Source: Burkholderia sp. SRS-46 (GTDB lineage: Bacteria; Pseudomonadota; Gammaproteobacteria; Burkholderiales; Burkholderiaceae). Taken from it: a stretch of 64,000 bases of DNA. Both the position numbers and the translations under genes were made by a program. The stretch covers positions 372,001 through 436,000 of the forward strand of contig NZ_PTXL01000006.1 in assembly GCF_004343775.1 (NCBI RefSeq). Direction: 5' to 3'. A model generated the notes under the pieces. The model was not told the origin of the DNA. It searched no databases and saw nothing but the letters and a program-made list of their open reading frames with translations. Of the stretch, positions 23,694-31,801 are shown piece after piece (position 1 is the stretch's first letter; every line of letters starts with the position of its first letter).

Positions 23694-23756
23694 CCCGCCT
23701 CGCCGGCCGTTCCGCGCATCATCGGAACGGCCGGCGCAACCGACCGAGGAACGCGC

Positions 23757-24977
23757 ATGAAGATCTTCGCATTCATCGAAGCCCGGCCGATCGAATGCGC
23801 CGGCATCGAATACATCCGCCGGCTCGGCTACTCGCCCGTGCTGTTCACGTCCATGCAGACAATGAACAAGCAGTTGTACGACGACCTCGACCCGCGCGCA
23901 TTCGACGCGATCCACCGCGTCGACACGCGCAATGCGGGCGCCGTCCTCGACTACATCGCGGCGCACCGCCTGGAGATCGGCGCGGTGCTCGGGTGCTATG
24001 ACGACATGATGATCCCCGCCGCCGAAATCGCCGCCGCGCTCGGCCTTCCGCACCCGTCCCTCGACGGGCTGCGCAACGCATTCAGCAAGGAGCGCGTGCG
24101 CGATCTGCTGAATGCGCGCGGCTATCGCCAGCCCCGCTATCAGGTGGTCACGGCGGATCGCTTGCCGCCGCGGCCCGACACCGGCTTTCCCTGCGTCGTC
24201 AAGCCGCTGCGCGATGCGGGCGCCTATGGCGTCAGCCTGTGCGCCGACGAAGCCGACTATCGCCGCGCGGTCGCGCGCCTGCGCGACGGCGGCAGCCTGT
24301 CGATGCTCGGCGATCCGCACCGGGAATTCCTCGTCGAGGAGTTCGTCGAAGGCCCCTTCTACGGTGCGGAGCTGATTCACAACCAGGGCCGCTGGCACGT
24401 GCTCGGCATCAACCGCATCTTCGTTTCCCCGCACGACAGCCTGTGCATGACCGGCATCTCGCATCCGTCCGACCTGCCGGACGGCGACGCGGCGAGGCTC
24501 GCCGGCACGATCGTCGAATGGGTCGACGCGCTCGGCCTGCGCGGCGGCGCGCTGAACGTCGAGTTCATCCTGGCCCCGCACGGCCCGGTGCTGGTCGAGA
24601 TCAACCTGCGCATCGCCGGCGCGCGCGCGGCGCGCCAGATCGCGCTGACGACGGGTATCGACATGGTCGGGCATTTGATAGATTTCGTCTGCGGAATCGA
24701 TCGGCCGATCGAGGCCCGCGACGGCGAGCGCTACGACTTCGTCGCGGACGCGTTCGTGTTCAGCCCGGCGCGCGGGCGCATCGACGCCATCTCGTTCGAC
24801 CCGAGCCACGCCCACTACATCGCGAGCGGGTTCAGGCGGACGCCGCTCGAATCGACGTCGGCCTCCCGCAACTTCGGCTCGGTCATCGGCTACGTGCTGG
24901 CGCACGGCCGCAGCTGCGACGAAGCCATGCAGCACGCCCGCGCACTCGCGCAAGACGTCCAGGTCAGCATCGGCTGA
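23757..24977 (+). CDS. ATP-grasp ligase
   Basis: A 406-residue ATP-grasp enzyme, likely a carboxylate-amine ligase joining amino acids or amino-acid-like units. The ATP-binding elements are P-C-V-V-K-P-L-R-D-A-G-A-Y-G-V near 143, F-L-V-E-E-F-V-E-G near 190, and the Mg-binding V-L-V-E-I-N-L-R near 280. The overall plan resembles L-amino acid ligases (BacD/DdaF type) used in dipeptide antibiotics. It lies 63 bases after the AsnB-like gene and 35 before the exporter gene. Substrates cannot be read from the sequence. GAGGAACGCGC precedes the ATG. Confidence 0.85.
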   Translation: MKIFAFIEARPIECAGIEYIRRLGYSPVLFTSMQTMNKQLYDDLDPRAFDAIHRVDTRNAGAVLDYIAAHRLEIGAVLGCYDDMMIPAAEIAAALGLPHPSLDGLRNAFSKERVRDLLNARGYRQPRYQVVTADRLPPRPDTGFPCVVKPLRDAGAYGVSLCADEADYRRAVARLRDGGSLSMLGDPHREFLVEEFVEGPFYGAELIHNQGRWHVLGINRIFVSPHDSLCMTGISHPSDLPDGDAARLAGTIVEWVDALGLRGGALNVEFILAPHGPVLVEINLRIAGARAARQIALTTGIDMVGHLIDFVCGIDRPIEARDGERYDFVADAFVFSPARGRIDAISFDPSHAHYIASGFRRTPLESTSASRNFGSVIGYVLAHGRSCDEAMQHARALAQDVQVSIG

Positions 24978-25012
24978 CCCGCCGCAACACCATATGGAGA
25001 CGAGGGAATGAC

Positions 25013-25879
25013 ATGGCAATTCTGATGGGTTTGATCTCGGCGCTGTGCTGGGGCAGCACGGATTTCCTGGCGGGGCACGCGGCACGGCGCGTCGGCGTCA
25101 CGAAGTCGCTGTTCTACAGCCAGACGCTCGGCTTCCTGATCCTGAGCGCCGTGCTCGTGCTGCGGCCCGCGTCGCTGCAGATCACCGCGCTCGACACCGG
25201 CTTCGCGATCGGCATCCTCGCCGCCGTCTGCAACCTGGCCGCGATGGCCGCGCTGCTCAAGGCGCTCGCGATCGGCAAGGCGTCGGTGGTCGCGCCGATC
25301 GTGTCGCTCTACGGCGCGGTGACCACGCTGCTGTCGCTGGCTTCCGGCCAGTCGATCACGCCGCTCACGATCGGCGGGCTTGCGCTCTGCATCATCGGCG
25401 CCTGCCTCGCGAGCATCTCGCGCTCGTCGGACGGACGGCCCGAATCGGCGGCCTCGATCGGCTTCGCACTGCTGTCCGCGCTGATGTTCGGGCTCGGGTT
25501 CTGGCTGCAGGGCGCCTTCGCGGTCAAGAGCCTCGGCGTCGTCAGTGCGCTGTGGATCTACTATCTGACCGCCGTGGTCATCCTGTTCACGACGCTCGCG
25601 AAAGGGCGCAACCTGGCCGCGCCGCCGCGCTCGATCATTGCCCTGATCATGTCGATCAGCCTGTTCAGCCTGGTCGGCTTTTTCACGCTCGCCTACGGCG
25701 CGACCACCGGGCACGTGGCAATCGTCACCGTCCTCAGCTCGCTGGCGAGCGGCGTCACCGCGCTGCTCGGCTTCTTCGTGCGCGGCGAACGGCCGAGCGC
25801 GCTCCAGTGGGTCGGCGTCTTCACGATCATCGCCGGCGTCGTGATGCTCAAGCTGACGCCGCAGGTGCTGACAGGCTGA
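25013..25879 (+). CDS. EamA/DMT-superfamily transporter
   Basis: A 288-residue inner-membrane protein with about ten hydrophobic helices in two EamA repeats, the second ending in F-F-V-R-G-E-R-P-S near 257. Drug/metabolite transporters of this size usually export amino acids, nucleosides or drugs. As the last gene of the island operon it is the probable exporter or self-protection pump for the product. ATG 25013 is chosen for GAGGGA 6-7 bases upstream; ATG 25008 is out of frame. The next features are the right 33-bp repeat and the HAD gene. Confidence 0.85.
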   Translation: MAILMGLISALCWGSTDFLAGHAARRVGVTKSLFYSQTLGFLILSAVLVLRPASLQITALDTGFAIGILAAVCNLAAMAALLKALAIGKASVVAPIVSLYGAVTTLLSLASGQSITPLTIGGLALCIIGACLASISRSSDGRPESAASIGFALLSALMFGLGFWLQGAFAVKSLGVVSALWIYYLTAVVILFTTLAKGRNLAAPPRSIIALIMSISLFSLVGFFTLAYGATTGHVAIVTVLSSLASGVTALLGFFVRGERPSALQWVGVFTIIAGVVMLKLTPQVLTG

Positions 25880-25970
25880 GCGGCATGGGCCGCGGCCGGC
25901 CGTCGGCCCGGCCGGTCGCGCGCGGCCGAGTTGGCGGCGCGCGCCTGAAAGCACGTATCATGGCGGCAGA

Positions 25971-26003
25971 CCGGCGTCGCCGACGCCCTGCTTCTTCACC
26001 ACC
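25971..26003. repeat. Right copy of 33-bp imperfect direct repeat bounding the island
   Basis: Matches 18191-18223 at 29 of 33 positions; mismatches fall as two dinucleotide changes (repeat positions 7-8 and 22-23). It ends exactly one base before the HAD gene's ATG, so this copy or its ancestor is that gene's leader. Confidence 0.85.
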
Positions 26004-26690
26004 ATGCTCGATCATCTCATCTGCGACTGCGACGGCGTGCTCGTCGACAGCGAAGTCATCGCCGACCGCGTCCTGCTCGAAACGCTGTCCGCCACGTTCC
26101 CGCACATCGATTTCGAGGCCGCCGCCAAGACTGCGTTCGGCCAGCAGACGTCGCGCTTCCTCGCCGGCCTCGAAACGCGCTACGGCATCACGATGCCCGG
26201 CAACTTCATCGAGACGATCGAGCACAACATCGAAGCGGGGCTCGCGCAATCGCTCGCGCCGATCACCGGCGTGCGCGACGCGCTGCTGCGGGTGGGCCTG
26301 CCCGCGGCGGTCGTGTCGAACAGCCGCCTCGCGCGGGTGCGCAGCTCGCTGAAGCGCGCGGCGCTCACCGAGATCTTCGGCGAGCGCGTGTTCAGCTCGG
26401 AGCAGGTCGCGCGGCCGAAACCCTACCCCGACGTCTACCTGCATGCGGCAAGCACGCTCGGCGTCGCGCCGGCGCGCTGCATCGTCGTCGAGGACAGCGT
26501 GTCGGGCCTGAACGCCGCGCGAGCGGCCGGGATGAAGACGATCGCGTTCGTCGGCGCGAGCCACATCCCCGACAATTACGCGGACGCGCTGCGCGCGATG
26601 GGCATCACGCGGATCATGCGCAGGATGGACGAACTTCCTTCGCTCGTCGCCGCCGGGATGCGCGGCGAGTTCGGCGACGTGCAGTCGTAA
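26004..26690 (+). CDS. HAD-superfamily (subfamily IA) phosphatase
   Basis: A 228-residue soluble hydrolase. HAD motif I is C-D-C-D-G-V-L-V-D-S-E (about 7-17) with the nucleophile Asp and the acid Asp two residues later. Motif II is V-V-S-N-S near 94, the motif III Lys lies in R-P-K-P-Y-P near 137, and motif IV is V-V-E-D-S-V-S-G near 157. This matches the beta-phosphoglucomutase/phosphogluconate phosphatase (YieH-like) group, which dephosphorylate small sugar phosphates. The leader has no clear Shine-Dalgarno; the 33-bp repeat occupies it. It probably stood directly after the moc-type cluster before the island arrived. Confidence 0.85.
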   Translation: MLDHLICDCDGVLVDSEVIADRVLLETLSATFPHIDFEAAAKTAFGQQTSRFLAGLETRYGITMPGNFIETIEHNIEAGLAQSLAPITGVRDALLRVGLPAAVVSNSRLARVRSSLKRAALTEIFGERVFSSEQVARPKPYPDVYLHAASTLGVAPARCIVVEDSVSGLNAARAAGMKTIAFVGASHIPDNYADALRAMGITRIMRRMDELPSLVAAGMRGEFGDVQS

Positions 26691-26741
26691 TGTGAAGCGG
26701 CGGCCGTCGAACGACAGGCCGCCGCGATTCCGGGAAACCGC

Positions 26742-26905
26742 TCAGCGCCGCCACGACGGCGGAATCTCACCCGGCAGAGAGCCGCCGGGGCGAGGCGGCG
26801 CAAGCATGCCGATGGTCTCGAAGATCGGGTTGCCGTTGTCGTCCCGGCCTTAGTCGATCACGATGAGCGGCACGATTGCGCCACTGACGCAAGCGATGTG
26901 TGTCG
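26742..26905 (-). pseudogene. Decayed double-glycine-leader peptide gene
   Basis: On the minus strand, reading through one in-frame TAA (26850-26852) gives C-V-S-G-A-I-V-P-L-I-V-I-D, stop, then G-R-D-D-N-G-N-P-I-F-E-T-I-G-M-L and an end G-E-I-P-P-S-W-R-R. Both the C-V-S-G leader end and the I-P-P-x-W-x-R tail match the intact peptide gene at 26970-27182. No start codon or ribosome-binding site remains at the left of the leader. It lies immediately downstream of the intact copy. The left boundary is approximate. Confidence 0.6.
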
Positions 26906-26969
26906 ATACGCGCGCAACTGTCGCGCGTTCCTGCGCAAGCCTGCGACGGCCTGCGGGACAGGCCGGTGC

Positions 26970-27182
26970 TCAGCGCAGCCAGCCGGGCGGGATGACGCCG
27001 ATCGGGAAAGCAGTGCCGGGCCGGCTCCCGACGCCGCAGCCTGGCCACGGGAACGGGAGCGGCCTGACGGGCGTCACGGAACTGAAACCCGGATCGATGT
27101 CCCCGTCGGGGATCGGGAGCATGACGGGAACGTGCTTCCCGCCGCTGACGCAAATGGTTTCCACCGCATTGACTTCACGCAT
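26970..27182 (-). CDS. Bacteriocin-like small peptide with double-glycine leader
   Basis: 70 residues. The first 15, M-R-E-V-N-A-V-E-T-I-C-V-S-G-G, look like a double-glycine leader cut by C39-type peptidase/ABC exporters (leader consensus R-E-L...E...V-S-G-G/A is known from class II bacteriocins and microcins). The remaining 55 residues are rich in Pro and Gly and end I-G-V-I-P-P-G-W-L-R; one Cys remains (P-G-C-G). ATG 27182 has AGAGGT 7 bases upstream. No peptidase-exporter or immunity gene is nearby, so it would rely on one elsewhere. The role as a toxin, signal or other secreted peptide is inference. A broken relative follows at 26742-26905. Confidence 0.65.
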   Translation of the reverse strand: MREVNAVETICVSGGKHVPVMLPIPDGDIDPGFSSVTPVRPLPFPWPGCGVGSRPGTAFPIGVIPPGWLR

Positions 27183-27378
27183 GCGTGCTACCTCTGTTGT
27201 GTGATGAACGTGACTCGGGCTCGACAGCCGCGAGCGCCTGCGCATGCACGGCATCGCCCGCACCGGATCGACCGGCCGGGATGCCGTCAAGCGCAACCGA
27301 GTATAGGTAGCGGCCTATGCGCCGGACATCAACGAACGTCCAGATTTGTCGTCACGCATGGTGAATCGCAGCCGCGCG

Positions 27379-28101
27379 TCATGCGTCGGTCAGGCAGCCT
27401 TCGCGCGCGGCCGCGAGCGCCTCGCGGAATTCGACCAGCTCCGCGATCGTCAGCATCGGCAGGCCGTGCAGCGTCGCGAAACGCTCGACGTCGTCGCCGC
27501 GCGTCATCGTGCCGTCCGGATTCATCAGCTCGCACAGCACGCCGGCCGGCTTCAGCCCCGCGAGAATCGCGAGGTCGACCGTCCCTTCGGTGTGGCCGCG
27601 GCGCGCGAGCACGCCGCCCGGCTGCGCGCGCAGCGGGAACACGTGGCCCGGGCGGACGATGTCGTGCGGCACCGCGTCGTCGGCGATCGCCGCGCGGATC
27701 GTCGTCACGCGGTCGGCCGCCGACACGCCGGTATGCACGCCTTCGCGCGCCTCGATCGACACCGTGAACGCCGTGCCGTTGCGGCTTTCGTTCGTCTGCA
27801 CCATCGGCGGCAGCGCCAGCGCGCGCACCTTTTCGTCGGTCAGGCACAGGCAGACGATCCCGCTGCACTCGCGGATCAGCAACGCCATCGTTTCGGGCGT
27901 GATCCGCTCGGCGGCGACGATCAGGTCGGCTTCGTTCTCGCGGTCGTGATCGTCCTGCAGCACGACCGCGCGGCCCGCGCGCAATGCATCGAGCGCGGCG
28001 GCGATGCGCGGCGGCACCGGTTCGGCGTCGAGCAGCGGAAGATCGGCGAAGGCATCGGCAGGCGCCGACGAATGGGACAAAGCAGCAGAGGTAAAGGACA
28101 T
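27379..28101 (-). CDS. ribB: 3,4-dihydroxy-2-butanone 4-phosphate synthase
   Basis: A 240-residue enzyme that turns ribulose 5-phosphate into the four-carbon unit of riboflavin plus formate. Diagnostic motifs are D-D-H-D-R-E-N-E-A-D-L (about 49-59; the acidic metal-binding loop), T-G-V-S-A-A-D-R-V-T-T near 124, and G-H-V-F-P-L-R near 152 and R-R-G-H-T-E near 165. It is a stand-alone RibB (no RibA domain). ATG 28101 is preceded by GAGGAG at 9 bases; the longer frame from 28155 lies between riboswitch and gene and is not used. Expression is probably shut off by FMN through the riboswitch at 28224-28360. Confidence 0.93.
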   Translation of the reverse strand: MSFTSAALSHSSAPADAFADLPLLDAEPVPPRIAAALDALRAGRAVVLQDDHDRENEADLIVAAERITPETMALLIRECSGIVCLCLTDEKVRALALPPMVQTNESRNGTAFTVSIEAREGVHTGVSAADRVTTIRAAIADDAVPHDIVRPGHVFPLRAQPGGVLARRGHTEGTVDLAILAGLKPAGVLCELMNPDGTMTRGDDVERFATLHGLPMLTIAELVEFREALAAAREGCLTDA

Positions 28102-28223
28102 GTGAAACGCTCCTCGCAATTCGATTTGGGCGAAAAACGTTTCAGGGCATTGCAAACAGACAGAACGACGATCCGCCTCGCGCGCGGCGCGAAGCGGCCC
28201 TGACGGACATGACTATCTGCACA

Positions 28224-28360
28224 TCTTCTCTCATCCGGACTGTGACCGTCGGCTCTGGCATTCGACCAGATCTGCTGACCCCGCGCAGGCTGCGCGGGCG
28301 CTCGCGGGCTCGCCGGCTTATGCCAGCCTACCGCCGGTGGGGAATTCCGCCCCGCCCTGA
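28224..28360 (-). ncRNA. FMN riboswitch (RFN element) of ribB
   Basis: On the minus strand the conserved RFN blocks appear in order: GGGCGGGGCGGAATTCCCCA, CCGGCGGTA, GCCCGCGAGC, GGTCAGCAGATCTGGT, GCCAGAGCCGACGGT and AGTCCGGATGAGAGAAGA. It ends 123 bases before the ribB ATG, the normal place for this FMN-sensing element. The boundary of the downstream expression platform is not assigned. Confidence 0.95.
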
Positions 28361-28489
28361 AGACGCACTGATTGCCGGAAAATCCGGCCGGCAAAGCATA
28401 CAACAGCTGCACGCGCGGTGCAGCGAACTTCATGCAAAACCTTACTGACGATGCCGTCTAACGACATCGTCCGAACGGACTGGCGCGGC

Positions 28490-29173
28490 TTAGCCCGCCA
28501 CCCGCGCCGCATCCGGCACGAGCCAGCGCGGCGGCACCTCCGGGCTCACCGTCACGCGAAACGCGCGCGCCTCGCTGTCGCCCGGATTGCGCAGGCTGTA
28601 CGGCTGGTCGGCGTCGAACACGATCGCGTCGCCGGTCGCGAGCAGCTGGCGGCGCTCGTGCACGCTCAGCTCGAGCGTGCCCTCGCTGACCACGAGGTTG
28701 ACCGTCGTGCCCGGCGCGCGGCGCGCGCCCGGCTCGGTATGCAGCGGCGCGATCCGCAGCTCGTGGAACTCGGCCGCGGCCGGCTCGCCTTCCGGATAGA
28801 GCGCGCGCGCCGAAAAGCGCCCGTTCGCGCTGACGACACGCGACGCGCGCTCGGCCGCGAGATGCTCGAAGCCGTTCACCGCGTGGCGCCGCAGGAACGC
28901 CGCGACGGACACCTTCAGCGCCGCGGCGATCTTGCACAGCACCTTGATCGACGGCACGCTGCGCGCCGATTCGATCTGCGCGAGCATCGCGCGCGACACG
29001 CCGGACAGCCGCGCGAGCGCATCGAGCGACAGCTGCCGCTCGGCGCGCAGCCGCGCGAGATTGACGCCGACGACCTGCTCGAGCACGTCGAGCGACGCCT
29101 GCGACCGGACATCGGCGGCGTCGCCGGACTCCACGGAAGACACATCGCGCACCAGCGCCAGGGGTGAGTACAT
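28490..29173 (-). CDS. XRE-family regulator with C-terminal cupin domain
   Basis: A 227-residue regulator. The helix-turn-helix spans about residues 30-85, with L-D-A-L-A-R-L-S-G-V-S-R-A-M-L-A-Q-I-E as the core. A cupin sensor follows (G-T-T-V-N-L-V-V-S-E-G-T-L-E-L then L-L-A-T-G-D-A-I-V-F-D-A near 170-195). Such proteins often control amino acid or polyamine use; the ligand is unknown here. I start at ATG 29173 (M-Y-S-P-L-A) because GGAGG stands 7 bases upstream; the frame to 29305 would add an unrelated 44 residues. It stands alone between the ribB leader and the MFS gene. Confidence 0.85.
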   Translation of the reverse strand: MYSPLALVRDVSSVESGDAADVRSQASLDVLEQVVGVNLARLRAERQLSLDALARLSGVSRAMLAQIESARSVPSIKVLCKIAAALKVSVAAFLRRHAVNGFEHLAAERASRVVSANGRFSARALYPEGEPAAAEFHELRIAPLHTEPGARRAPGTTVNLVVSEGTLELSVHERRQLLATGDAIVFDADQPYSLRNPGDSEARAFRVTVSPEVPPRWLVPDAARVAG

Positions 29174-29356
29174 TGCGTTGCCTCCGGGCCGCGACGCGGC
29201 CCTGCGAATGGGGTAAGCCGGATGGGTATCGGGTTGCGCATCGATCGAAGCGCGTATCGAGACGCTATCACCCGGCTTTCCACGGGCAAACGAAGTTATC
29301 TTCACACCGTTATCAGCATCGCGGAGGAATGCGTTCCGCCACGGTCCGTTCCCACG

Positions 29357-30529
29357 CTATTGCGCCGCCGCCGCGCGCCGCGCCGGGCCGCGCGCATCGA
29401 GCCGCGCCGCGAGCCACGTGACCACGAGCGCCGCGCCGGTCACCGCTGCCGCGACCCACGGCAGCGCGTCGAGCGCGACGCCGTGGCCGAGCGCGAGGCC
29501 GCCGAGCCACGCGCCGCCCGCATTGCCGACGTTGAACGCGCCGATGTTCAGGGTCGACGCGAGATGTGGCGCGCTCGCCGCCTTCTCGACCACGCGCGCC
29601 TGCAGCGGCGGCACCGTCGCGAACGCCGCGATCCCCCACACGAACACGGTGACGGCGGCCGCGACCGGCTGGTGGCTCGTCTTCGCGAACACGGCCATCA
29701 CCGCGATCAGCGCGACGAGGATCGCCATCAGCGACGGCATCAGCGCACGGTCGGCGAGCTTGCCGCCGAGCGTGTTGCCGATCGTCAGGCCGGCGCCGAA
29801 CAGCACCAGGATCAGCGCCACCGCGTGCGGCGAGAAACCCGACACGCTCTCGAGGATCGGCGCGATGTAGGTGAACACCACGAACACGCCGCCGAAGCCG
29901 AGCACGGTCATCAGCAGCGCGAGCCACACCTGCGGCTCGCGCAGCACGCGCACTTCGCGGCCGAGCCTGACCGGCCCGCCGTCGTGGCGGTTCGGCACCA
30001 GCGCGGCCACGCCCGCGAGCGATGCGACGCCGAGCGCGGCGACGATCCAGAACGACGCGCGCCAGCCGAGCAGCTGCCCGACGAAGGTGCCGAACGGCAC
30101 GCCGAGCACGTTCGACAGCGTGAGGCCGGTGAACATCAGCGCGATCGCGCTCGCGCGCTTGTCGGCCGGCACGAGCGACGCGGCGACCACCGCGCCGATC
30201 CCGAAGAACGAGCCGTGCGCGAACGACGTGACGACGCGCGCGACCATCAGCATCGCGTAGCCGGACGCGCTCGCGCACAGCACGTTGCCGACGATGAAGA
30301 TGCCCATCAGCAGCTGCAGCGCGGCCTTGCGCGGCATGCGGCTGGTCAGCACCGCGAGCAGCGGCGCGCCCGCGGCGACGCCGAGCGCATAGCCGGTGAC
30401 GAGCAGGCCGGCGGACGGCAGCGACACCGCGAGGTCGCGCGCGACCTCGGGCAGCAGGCCCATGATGATGAATTCGGTGGTGCCGATGGCGAAGGCGCTG
30501 ATGGCGAGCGCCAGCAACGGAACGGGCAT
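29357..30529 (-). CDS. MFS efflux transporter (AraJ/YdhP-like, DHA1 family)
   Basis: A 390-residue inner-membrane protein with twelve predicted helices. The start M-P-V-P-L-L-A-L-A-I-S-A-F-A-I-G-T-T-E-F and the loop 2-3 motif R-M-P-R-K are characteristic of the DHA1 drug/arabinose exporter group; these are proton-driven exporters. The start is ATG 30529 with TGGAG upstream; the frame runs further upstream only because the opposite strand codes miaB. It is divergent from a LysR regulator gene 105 bases away that probably controls it. Substrate unknown. Confidence 0.88.
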   Translation of the reverse strand: MPVPLLALAISAFAIGTTEFIIMGLLPEVARDLAVSLPSAGLLVTGYALGVAAGAPLLAVLTSRMPRKAALQLLMGIFIVGNVLCASASGYAMLMVARVVTSFAHGSFFGIGAVVAASLVPADKRASAIALMFTGLTLSNVLGVPFGTFVGQLLGWRASFWIVAALGVASLAGVAALVPNRHDGGPVRLGREVRVLREPQVWLALLMTVLGFGGVFVVFTYIAPILESVSGFSPHAVALILVLFGAGLTIGNTLGGKLADRALMPSLMAILVALIAVMAVFAKTSHQPVAAAVTVFVWGIAAFATVPPLQARVVEKAASAPHLASTLNIGAFNVGNAGGAWLGGLALGHGVALDALPWVAAAVTGAALVVTWLAARLDARGPARRAAAAQ

Positions 30530-30634
30530 GGTGAGCTCCAGGGGGCGGAAAGTGCTCGCATTGTCCCGAATGCAACGAAATTTGATAATTGGCGTAGCAT
30601 TTGAATCATTTTCAAAAATCTCTTGAAAACCCGC

Positions 30635-31567
30635 ATGGATCAACTGGGCGATATCCGGCTGTTCGTCGAGGCGGCCGAGCTGGGCAGCCTGTCCGCCGCG
30701 GGGCGCAAGCTGAGCCTGACGCCGGCGGCCGCGAGCGCGCGCCTCGCGAAACTCGAGGCGACGGTCGCGACCCGGCTGTTCGACCGTTCGACCCGGCAGT
30801 TGCGGCTCACCGACGAGGGTCGCCTGTACCTGACCGGCTGCCGGCAGGCATTGCAGGCCCTCGACGACGCGCACGCGCAGCTGCAGGCGGGCCGCAACGT
30901 CGTCGGCGGCCGGGTGCGGCTGTCGTCGACGTCCGATTTCGGCCGCCGCCGGCTGCTCGACTGGCTCGACGAATTCGCCGCGCGCTACCCGGACGTGACG
31001 TTCTCGCTGACGGCGTCCGACTCGACGGTGAACCTGTGGCAGGACGAGATCGACCTCGCGATCCGCTTCGCCGCGCCGCCGGACGGCGCGCTGGTCGCGC
31101 GCCGCCTCGCCGCGGACCGGCGCGTGCCGTGCGCGGCGCCGTCGTTCGTCGAACGGCACGGCGTGCCGCGCGATCCGCACGATCTGGCCCGTTTTCCGTG
31201 CAGCGTGATCACGGTGGCGTCCGGGCCGATGAACACGTGGCGCTTCACGCGCGGCGACGACACCCAGGCCTGCACCGTGCCGCTCGCCACCGCGTTCGAG
31301 ACCAACGACGGCGGCCTCGCCCGCGAGTGGGCGCTGCGCGGCCACGGGATCGTGCTGAACTCGATCTGGGATGTCGCCGACGACGTGCGCGCCGGGCGGC
31401 TCAAGGTCCTGTTGCCCGACTGGCGGCACCAGAGCGCGCCGCTGCACGCGATCTACCCGAGCAAGCGCTACATGGCGCCGCGCGTGCGCGTGCTGCTCGA
31501 TTTCCTCGCCGAGCGCTTCGCACGCGAGGAGGCGGCGCTCGACGACCTGCTGAACGCGTGCGGCTGA
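30635..31567 (+). CDS. LysR-family transcriptional regulator
   Basis: A 310-residue LysR-type regulator. The N-terminal winged helix reads D-I-R-L-F-V-E-A-A-E-L-G-S-L-S-A-A-G (about 6-23), followed by the substrate-binding domain (V-V-G-G-R-V-R-L-S-S near 90, L-R-G-H-G-I-V near 240). It is divergent from the MFS exporter gene, the common arrangement in which LysR controls its neighbour. ATG 30635 is used; a TTG four codons upstream (30623) is possible, and neither has a strong ribosome-binding site. The intergenic region 30530-30634 is AT-rich, consistent with divergent promoters. Confidence 0.88.
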   Translation: MDQLGDIRLFVEAAELGSLSAAGRKLSLTPAAASARLAKLEATVATRLFDRSTRQLRLTDEGRLYLTGCRQALQALDDAHAQLQAGRNVVGGRVRLSSTSDFGRRRLLDWLDEFAARYPDVTFSLTASDSTVNLWQDEIDLAIRFAAPPDGALVARRLAADRRVPCAAPSFVERHGVPRDPHDLARFPCSVITVASGPMNTWRFTRGDDTQACTVPLATAFETNDGGLAREWALRGHGIVLNSIWDVADDVRAGRLKVLLPDWRHQSAPLHAIYPSKRYMAPRVRVLLDFLAERFAREEAALDDLLNACG

Positions 31568-31651
31568 GCGCACCGCGGCCGGGGGTCCGAACCTGGCCGG
31601 CCGGCGTCGCGCCACCGCAACCCGCCGGCCGCCCGGGGCGATGCGAAAAGC

Positions 31652-31669
31652 TATAATGGAAAGCTTTCC
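31652..31669 (+). promoter_or_regulatory. -10 box and palindrome upstream of miaB
   Basis: A perfect TATAAT (31652-31657) is immediately followed by the 12-bp palindrome GGAAAGCTTTCC (31658-31669), about 145 bases before the miaB ATG. No good -35 box is visible, so an activator or extended context may be involved. Confidence 0.5.
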
Positions 31670-31801
31670 CGACGGCTTTTCCCGCGTGCGCCCCCGCGCG
31701 CATCCCGGTTCGTTGCGGCCCGCCGCGCGGCCCGGACGACGGCCGTCCCGATTCACCCCTGACGACGCCCCCAGGTCAACCACTGCGAACGGCGAATCCC
31801 C

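Noticed and set aside
20625..25085. Long antisense open frame (about 1486 codons) opposite the island operon
   Set aside because: It lies opposite recognisable enzymes on the plus strand, has no ribosome-binding site and shows shadow-type Arg/Val/Ala composition.
28458..28937. Alternative frames on both strands across the cupin regulator
   Set aside because: The helix-turn-helix and cupin motifs are only in the frame ending at 28490.
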